This document shows positions 56,770 through 64,000 of a stretch of DNA of 64,000 nt, piece by piece. Each line of letters begins with the position of its first letter. Position 1 is the first letter of the stretch. The notes beneath the pieces were generated by a model that searched no databases, was not told where the DNA came from, and was given only the letters and a program-made list of their open reading frames with translations. A program made the translations under genes and the position numbers. The stretch is from assembly GCA_008973525.1 (NCBI GenBank), contig WACJ01000047.1, positions 558,001 through 622,000 of the forward strand, written 5' to 3'. Source of the stretch: Stenopsyche tienmushanensis (lineage: Eukaryota; Arthropoda; Insecta; Trichoptera; Stenopsychidae).

Positions 56770-57824
56770 TAAGGCGACACGTGCTGGAGGACCATTGAAA
56801 AATTATTTAGTTGTGATATTGGCTTATTTGACCGCGGCACACCTCTATAGGCCCACGGTACGGCAGTGTGCCATGGCACACCGGTCGCGGATTTAAAGAT
56901 AAATCAGGAACAATAACAACTAAAAGCGAGGGCATGAATGTAATGATGTGCTCGGACATTGTAAATGCACATCAATAGATGCGTCGCCCACTGAAAGGAT
57001 CACTACACTGGCTGTATTTTTATATCCAAAATTATTCTTTGAATCCCACATACCATTCGCATCTTCAAAAAATATCTTGGAACAGAGCCAAGTTTGTCAT
57101 GCAACTATTTCCATTCTTCATTGAAAGTGAGCTGCGTGGAAATGTATAATCATGCACTCGAGGACTGACTGTAAATACCTTTTGAATTTTGAAAACACTA
57201 TGATTGCTTTTACCATTCAGAAATTTAGCAAAAATATCCCTCCAAATTGACAAATATTGATCGCTTTTTGCTGAGATGTTTACTTGTGCCTTAAATATAT
57301 CAATGTGATTTAACGCACTTTATCTTCGTTGGTGTGATGCTTATCAACTGGAGTATTTATGAGGCTTTAAGCTTGAGTTAAAAAGTGAATAGGCAGTTAC
57401 GCTTAACACCTTAAGGACGCGCATTCTATGAAACATACTTAGGATTGCACATTTTTGTGCGAAATCACAATTTCTCTCAAAATGTACATTTACAAAATGT
57501 ACCAACAACGGCATAAGAAATTGTTCGTTCCGCAATCCACGTGTTGTGTTGGTTAGTCAACGCTTGCAATTTATTATATAAGATGAAATATTCATATAAA
57601 ATTATGGTAAAAGATTCGTTTTCTGCGAGAAAGTTTTGTATAATTTTGTTCAGCATGAAGTGATTTTATTTACGTGTACAAGCAACAGTATCAAACTTAA
57701 TACTTCCAGGATTTAAATTTTGCATGGCATTCGGTATAATTAGGGGCAGAAGTGACTATTCCACAAAATTTAAATTATATTTGACTTATCCAAACAAATA
57801 TATAATGGCGCAGGCGATCAGACC
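56770..57824. other. Spacer with a possible hAT end, otherwise nothing
   Basis: Around 56830-56895 the sequence GGCAGTGTGCCATGGCACACC includes a short palindrome and may be a hAT end. The remainder is AT-rich without recognisable coding. Confidence 0.35.
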
Positions 57825-57986
57825 TTAATATTTTCCTTACCATGTTAAAATCACCCGCGCGCTACTATGATGTGTATTTGGTACACCATATGAAATACTG
57901 AACATCGTATCTATTATATTTCATATCGATATTCCCATTATTATAGCCGAGCTATAGTAAATACATCACGGTCAAGAAAAGGTTAA
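57825..57986. repeat. TTAA-type MITE family, best-preserved copy (copy 4)
   Basis: 162 bp from TTAATATTTTCCTTACCATG to GGTCAAGAAAAGGTTAA, with TTAA at both edges. Inverted, the right end reads TTAACCTTTTCTTGACC, similar to the left end TTAATATTTTCCTTACC. TTAA targets suggest a piggyBac-mobilised MITE. Confidence 0.75.
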
Positions 57987-57989
57987 TTT

Positions 57990-59735
57990 TCAGATCAGTC
58001 ATTTGATTATGAACAAAGATAGCTCTGGTGGATAGAACACGAGCATTAAAGTGTGTTTGATCTCTTTGAATTTTTTATAAATGTTATTTCGTTGATGTGA
58101 CCAAGTTATTGGATTGAAGTAATTAAAAATAAACTCTTTACATCTCGAAGATAGATAAAAACATATTACTTGGAGATATTCCTTCGCTCTTTCAAGCTAT
58201 ATAAATATATCTAAAAATATGTAGAAGACACTTCATTATAATACAAAACTAGGTCATTAATTATTAATCTAATCTAAAATTTCTTCTTCTTGAGTGACGA
58301 AATTATTGAGGATTTATTAAATTATGGATCGATCGGGAATATTAATGTTTCCTAAGCTTATTGATATGGTGAAAATTTATTATACACCCTGGAAATAAGT
58401 TTGAAATATCTGGACATTACTGAAATGGATCTAAGAATGTATGAATCAAGATTTCTCGGATGGCAATCATTATATTATTCTTAGAATAAAAAGCGAACAA
58501 ACTTTGTCGATTAAATCTATTTTCACATATGTTAGAACGTAAGGTTGTGTAAAATTATATTCTTGATACAAATTGAGTGTTGCTATATAAATGGGTGGAT
58601 GTGTAGCTATAATAGGTACACTGCAAAGGGAAGGGAGCTATGAGCATTGTTCTGAAAGAGCTCATCGATTCCCTAGCTGTGTGGAGTTGCCTCATTCCAT
58701 AGAAAATATGCGTCACCAACGACTCCCAGACGACGTATTTATTCACCAAAATATATCATCCAATTCTCCTCTGATTCAGCCGTTCCTGTTGCGTTTTAAG
58801 GCTTTTCCATAGTCGCCATTTCATAGAACAGCCCACGACTTATTTTATTACGTTTTATGTAGCGATCGAATTAATTTTTAATTACCCTCTGAACATCACA
58901 TTATCGAGTTTGTTATGATTTGTCTTAAATTAATGCTGCTGGCAACGATGGCGTGATGGACACGCTCTATGATCCTACATATTCCAAGAACTTCTTCAGC
59001 GAGCGATTGTTAATGCGGCTCCAATTTCAATTTGTTTCTCAAATAGCACGTATGACAGAGCACGTTTCGTGGAAAAATGCGATAACAATTTACTCTATGC
59101 CACTGTCTTATAATATAATTTCAATTTGAGAAGATTTTTTGGTATGCTAAGCCAACTGAGAAATGCAAATAAGATAATCTCACTGCTATTTTTATGCTTC
59201 TATGATAATTTTATCTCATATTTTACATGCACGATCTAAACCGATTTGAGTTAAATATCTATTAACATGCAGGCATTAAGTATTTAGAAATTAAATTCAG
59301 ATATCATTAAACTACTTAAAATGTAGTTTTCTCGGTGATGCATTCAAAATAAATCGACTTTTAAGATGTTTTGCACTTTTAAAAGTTCCTGTAAATCAGA
59401 GTTAGCCTTTCATTGCATTCGTGAAATCCAGGTTGAAGAACACTGCTGCTGATTATCCAGAAGTCGATTGACATCTTTATTATCTACCGCCTAATTGAGC
59501 TGTTGAGCAAATTCGACAATAATATTAATTACTATCATTATACGATATTATCACACATTTTTAAATGGTTTTAGCTCTTTTTTGAAATAAAAAAGTTTCA
59601 AAAGCATCAATATATTCCAGTTCTAATGTACATACGTTGCTAAAGTTGTAGCGCGGGAACTTGATTGAACTCTTGCAATTTTCAAAGCATTGCAATATTA
59701 ATTACATATAATATTTCTAATAAGCAGCTACAATA
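57990..59735. other. AT-rich spacer with a moderately GC-rich patch
   Basis: Open frames on both strands around 58555-58812 overlap each other, and neither resembles a known protein. Nothing else recognised. Confidence 0.35.
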
Positions 59736-59737
59736 TA

Positions 59738-60704
59738 TTAGGCGTGCAAATTAGTTCGGTTCGTGTTTTGTGGTCAAAAATGCATTTATTTCCGAACAAA
59801 GCATTGTCCATCGCTGATTATAATATTTTCCCACCTCCCAGACAATTTTCGAATTCCATCTCGAAAAAGTCTCACTTGAGCGTTTCCAAATAGTTTTTAT
59901 GATTTTTGCGACATGAGGTTGAGCGTTGTCATGCAGAAGAATAACATTTGTCATGTGTTTGCTCATATTCCGGCTGTTTTTCTCATAATTAAAGGCTTTA
60001 ACGAATCAATTGTAGCCTATGCCTATCGCTCGTAATGGAATTGCCAAGTTGTAGCAGTTCATAGTACACAACACCCTTTTGATCCCACCAGATTCAAAGA
60101 ATGACCTTCGAATCATGAATAATCTGTTTTGGTGTTGATATTGAGATATGAGACAACGATTGACCGGGTCTAGCATAGTATAACATATCTTCTTCTTGGG
60201 GTTGTCGTAGAGAATTCATTTTTCATCCCCAGTCACAATCTGATGTAAAAAAAACCCTTTCTTTGTTATGTTTGAATCAGCTGTTCGCAAGTGAAAAATC
60301 GCCTTTCAACGTCTCTCAGTTTCAGTTCATAAGGCACCCAATTTCCTTGCTTTTGAATCATTTTCATGGATTTCAATAATACAAAAACTGCTTGTTGAGC
60401 CAATCAGGATGATTATGCAAGCTCATCTTGTATTTGATTTAGATCTTCATCGAGTAGTGCCTCCGACTCGTTGTCCTTTTCGATGTTCTTGCTGTTCAGA
60501 GTGAGGTTTGTCTTCAACGCTGAAATCATCATTCTTGAAGCGTTAAAACTATTCCCTATATGATTTATTAGTTGGAGCATTGTCACTATAGACTTCCACA
60601 AGTATTCGATGTGCTTCAGCTGTACTTTTATTCCAATTAAAGCAGAAAACTAAAACTTCTAGAGCTATCTTTTGAAAAAGGACCGAACTAATTTGCACTC
60701 CTAA
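59738..60704 (-). mobile_element. Dead mariner element with intact termini
   Basis: Left end TTAGGCGTGCAAATTAGTTC, inverted right end TTAGGAGTGCAAATTAGTTC, TA on both sides. On the minus strand, VTGDEK, a stop codon where the family has W, then ILYDNPKKK lie near 60235-60200, and LLHDNAQPHVAK near 59940-59905: the first and second catalytic Asp motifs of mariner. It has multiple frameshifts and is about 970 bp long, against about 1.3 kb for a full element. Confidence 0.88.
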
Positions 60705-60709
60705 TACAT

Positions 60710-61699
60710 AGTTTGAGCGTTGTAGGTATAAGATATTTATATAATATTTATTTATAGGTTTCAAAAATTGTTATAAATGTCGGCAACAACATCATTGCGA
60801 TGGACTGTCGTTTTGTTTACTTACAATATCAAAACAACAAAATGAGAAATACATACACATATAATGTCGCTGTCTTCTGTATCATTAGATATTCTTAAAT
60901 AATGCATCATCGATATTCGATAATATCATACAAGTGTTTTTGATACCTTACTGACCCGCAAGGTGAATGTTCATGTAAGTTCAAATATCAAATTACTTCA
61001 ATATTTGCTCGTGATAACATTTTCGCGTGCATTTTTGATTGAATAATGTAAAAACTACCGGACTTAAACTGGCAACAACATATTTTATGTAGCATTATTT
61101 CAATGTACATATTGTGAATTTAAATGTTAGGAAATATATTTTATAGCTACAAAAATGTAATCTTCAAGTGTTAGGGTCTGAAGAAATGTTAATCTGTTGT
61201 AGTCATTAGTGGCCTGTTTTTCTTTTAAGATAGATGGTGATTTTCCATTGGCTTCCACATATGGTTTAGATTGGATAAGATAATTTGAATAAGACTTTTT
61301 CAATAGGAGAGAATCATGAGCAGGACGTATTTATTGAAATTATAAGATTTGATAAGACGCCAGCGTTTACAAATCGGTGAATAAGAATGAATTATTGAGA
61401 GTAGCCAAAATTGTTACAAATCCGATTCATTCATTATCGATGAACAATTGTTTTTATCTTAGGCTAGGTATAATTATAAAGTACATGTTGAAGACACTAG
61501 TTAAGTTTGGATTAAAATTCTGGTTAGCATCTGATGTCGGCGTTAGTGTTAACTAGGAAGTAACACAAGAGTTACAAAAACGATCAAAATCCATTGTTCT
61601 CCATGGATATTCGTTCGTCTTCTTTGTTTATATTCCTTGTTTATATTGAATTTCTGTCACGATTAATCCGATGGCGATTAATCGATATCACTTTTCTCG
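60710..61699. other. AT-rich spacer
   Basis: No gene or repeat recognised between the mariner and the R1 insertion. Confidence 0.4.
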
Positions 61700-61712
61700 T
61701 TTCGTATTTTTA

Positions 61713-61715
<3 letters not shown>

Positions 61716-61746
<31 letters not shown>

Positions 61747-63923
61747 CCTGTGGGCGCGGAATCTTCCAAAGACTGAGTGTGAGATTCACGCTGGTATTGA
61801 TACAACTTCCATAAGGGATGTTGGCCAGCCGTGCCTACTCACTAAACCGCTCCCTTTGGTCTCCTCTGTCCCCCTGGTATTGTTTATCACATTGCTTCAA
61901 GGGTGACAGGTAGTCTAGCCATTTGGTGGCCCTATTCTATTGTTGGAGAGGCGCCCTGCGCCTCTCTCTTTCACTGTCTTCTTTGGCGCTCATGATGTCT
62001 TCTACGTAGTCGCGCCAAAGGTCCCAGTTCTTCTTACTTTCCATCATGCTGTGGACCATGTTGTCGATATTTAGCTCGGCCACCCCGAGTGCTTGTTTCA
62101 GCAGTTCTCTCTGGGGTGCCCAAGCCTCACAGCCAATGATGGTGTGCTCTGCGTCGTCGACCTCCGCTTGGCAGTGTTGGCACGTAGCGGATGGTTCTTT
62201 GCCAATCCGCTTCAGGTACGCACCAAAGCATCCGTGCCCAGTGAGCGCCTGCGTCAAGCGGTAGGTTGTTTCACCGTGTTCCCGGGCCCTCCACCGACTT
62301 ATGACCGGGATAAGTCGATGGGTCCATCTTCCCTTGCTGGACTGATCCCATCTCCGTTGCCAGGCTTCCCTCAGTTTCTGGTCATGTTCGTTGCGATTTT
62401 TAGGATCTTCGTAGTCCAAGGCCCTCTTCTTTGCCTGGAGGTCCAGCGGCGGTATTCCAGCAATCACCAGCACCGCGTCTTCAGACACTGTCCTGTACGC
62501 TGCGGTGACTCGGAGCGCTCCCTGTCGCTGGACTCTGGCGAGCTTCTTTCTGTTGATGTCACGTTTGAGCGACTCATGCCATATCGGGGCTCCGTACAGA
62601 AGGATCGAGTGTATTACCTCGTTTATGGTACGTCTTCTGCACGGCTTTGGCCCTCCAATGTTGGGCATGAGCCGTCCAAGCTCGCCTGCCACCTTCTGTG
62701 CCTTCTGTGCAGCTTCTTCTATGTGTTTGCTAAAGGTCAGCTTGTTATCCATGAGGATCCCGAGGTATCTCAACGTTTTGCTGTATTCCACCTTGTGTCC
62801 TCCAATAACAAGCTGCTCGACCCTCGGTCTTCTCCGTCTGCTGCATATCATTGCCTCAGTTTTCTCAATCGCCAACTGCAGGTGATTATCCCGCATCCAC
62901 GCTCGAATTCTGGCGAGGGCTTCGTTGCCCGTCGCCTCCACTTCCCATGGATGTCGAGCTGTCACCAGCAGTGCAACGTCGTCCGCGAAGGCAATGAGTT
63001 CTGCTCCTGCAGGTAGTGCCATATTTAGGAGACTGTTGTACAGTGCGTTCCAGAGAGTTGGTCCCAGAACCGACCCCTGCGGGACGCCCATCTCCAGTCT
63101 TCTTGTCAGGTCCGTTTCGTTGTGATGGACATATCGGTCTTTGAAATAGTCGCTTACGAGGTCGACTGCATACTGTGGAATTTCAAATTTTTCCTCCAGG
63201 GCTCCCACGATTAACTCCCAGTTTGCGCTATTGAAGGCGTTTTTGATGTCCAGTGTGACCATCACAACGTCCTTGCTTTGTTTAACCGAGCCTTTCCACG
63301 CTTCTCGGATGACATCAGTTACACGTTTTATTGCTCCAAGCGTGGATCGCCCCGGTCTAAAGCCATACTGCCTATCTGACAGTTTTTGTTCGATTCCTGG
63401 CTGGATTCTCTTCAACAGCATTGTTTCGAGGAGTTTTCCAAGACCGTCTAGCATGCACAGCGGTCTCAATGTAGTTTTCCCCGGTTTCGGAACTAATACC
63501 AGTCTGGCCGTTTTCCATCTTCTTGCGAACTTTCGTTCCTCTAGGCAGGCATTTATTGTGTCTAGTATTAGTTCCGGGTACTCCCCAACCATCAATTTGA
63601 TGATCTCGCCAGGCATACCGTCCGGTCCTGGCGCCTTCCCGGGTTTTATCCTCGAACCTGCATACTGCAGTTCATCTATGCTGAACGGCGCGGGCGGTTC
63701 TATGCTGTCTCTGCTCCTTTCTCTGTATCTCTCGGCAGTCCGAACAGTGTGAGATTTGTCTGGAAAGAGTTGGCTTATTTGGTCCTCCGTTTGCCGTTGG
63801 TTCCAGATTTCGCTTCCTCCCCGTAGTTTCCCCCGCACAATTTTGTACGGTAGTCCCCATGGGTTAGAGTCGAGTGTACGGCATAACTCCTCCCAGCAGC
63901 GCGCCTTGGATTCCTGGATCATT
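61716..63923 (-). mobile_element. R1-clade LINE, young 5'-truncated copy 2 with long intact RT frame
   Basis: The insertion is bounded by TTTCGTATTTTTAGCC at 61700-61715 and again at 63924-63939 (16-bp target duplication), with poly(A) (plus-strand T run 61716-61746) at its 3' end. So it is 2.2 kb, truncated at the 5' side, and lacks ORF1 and the endonuclease domain. Confidence 0.93.
61937..63922 (-). CDS. R1-clade reverse transcriptase (C-terminal two-thirds of ORF2)
   Basis: The frame is uninterrupted to a stop at 61937-61939. Motifs in order are IKPGKAPGPDGMPGEIIKL (RT region 0/1), LVLVPKPGK, RQYGFRPGRSTLGAIKRV, VTLDIKNAFNSA, GVPQGSVLGPTLWN, FADDVAL (catalytic Asp pair), YLGILMDNKLTFSKH (thumb), TGHGCFGAYL, and a C-terminal finger CQHC ... 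HTIIGCEAW. The enzyme copies LINE RNA at a nicked target. The frame can be extended to an ATG at 63949, but the first codons (MHTRLKIR) lie in flanking DNA beyond the target duplication, so they are not LINE sequence. Lacking the endonuclease domain, this copy should not retrotranspose on its own. Confidence 0.93.
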   Translation of the reverse strand: MIQESKARCWEELCRTLDSNPWGLPYKIVRGKLRGGSEIWNQRQTEDQISQLFPDKSHTVRTAERYRERSRDSIEPPAPFSIDELQYAGSRIKPGKAPGPDGMPGEIIKLMVGEYPELILDTINACLEERKFARRWKTARLVLVPKPGKTTLRPLCMLDGLGKLLETMLLKRIQPGIEQKLSDRQYGFRPGRSTLGAIKRVTDVIREAWKGSVKQSKDVVMVTLDIKNAFNSANWELIVGALEEKFEIPQYAVDLVSDYFKDRYVHHNETDLTRRLEMGVPQGSVLGPTLWNALYNSLLNMALPAGAELIAFADDVALLVTARHPWEVEATGNEALARIRAWMRDNHLQLAIEKTEAMICSRRRRPRVEQLVIGGHKVEYSKTLRYLGILMDNKLTFSKHIEEAAQKAQKVAGELGRLMPNIGGPKPCRRRTINEVIHSILLYGAPIWHESLKRDINRKKLARVQRQGALRVTAAYRTVSEDAVLVIAGIPPLDLQAKKRALDYEDPKNRNEHDQKLREAWQRRWDQSSKGRWTHRLIPVISRWRAREHGETTYRLTQALTGHGCFGAYLKRIGKEPSATCQHCQAEVDDAEHTIIGCEAWAPQRELLKQALGVAELNIDNMVHSMMESKKNWDLWRDYVEDIMSAKEDSERERRRAPLQQ

Positions 63924-64000
63924 TTTCGTATTTTTAGCCTTGTATGCATAAAACGTGCGACGATACTTCCTGTTGCTATGAAAATGTCACCAATGTGATA

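Noticed and set aside
62046..63998. Several long plus-strand open frames opposite the R1 reverse transcriptase
   Set aside because: They are antisense by-products of a high-GC coding frame; the minus strand has all the RT motifs.

Overview
The window is about 64 kb of AT-rich nuclear DNA from an insect. GT-AG introns, long AT-rich spacers, AATAAA signals, mariner, piggyBac, Tigger and hAT transposons and R1-type LINEs all fit that. The cathepsin L resembles dipteran and lepidopteran family members, but the order cannot be fixed from the sequence alone.

Five conserved protein-coding genes lie in the first 44 kb on alternating strands, with exon joins that restore full-length family alignments. 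(1) 1121-4050 (+): the last three visible exons of ZC4H2, whose N-terminal exons lie upstream of the window. (2) 13146-7715 (-): a complete six-exon preprocathepsin L, with a probable noncoding first exon at about 14.25-14.33 kb. (3) 19386-21624 (+): two-exon NDUFB4 (mitochondrial complex I subunit B15). (4) 25810-23819 (-): five-exon TRAPPC5 (TRAPP vesicle-tethering core). (5) 37524-43868 (+): a five-exon MDM2/MDM4-family gene with an acidic region, a RanBP2-type zinc finger and an MDM-type C2H2C4 RING with family spacing. I find no N-terminal p53-binding (SWIB) domain in its gene model. This is the most interesting gene here. The five genes are unrelated housekeeping, proteolysis and regulatory genes and do not form a functional cluster.

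The remaining sequence is repeat-rich. There are TTAA-flanked piggyBac-like remnants (11.0-11.8, 34.5-35.6, 38.3-39.2 and 50.3-50.85 kb) and a short TTAA-flanked MITE family with four copies. There are two mariners (2.8-3.4 and 59.7-60.7 kb) plus a mariner scrap inside another repeat. Tigger/pogo remnants lie at 26.9-27.8 and 50.9-52.1 kb, and hAT copies include a ZBED5-like transposase pseudogene at 46.1-47.3 kb. A 5'-truncated retroposon family with an (ATC)n end occurs at least six times.

The last 10 kb holds two nearly identical, recently inserted R1-clade LINE copies in opposite orientation. One (54.98-56.14 kb) sits inside the zinc-finger codons of an older R1-type element. The other (61.72-63.92 kb) carries a long intact reverse-transcriptase reading frame. 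Both have target-site duplications of about 16 bp. No CRISPR array, rRNA or convincing tRNA gene was seen.
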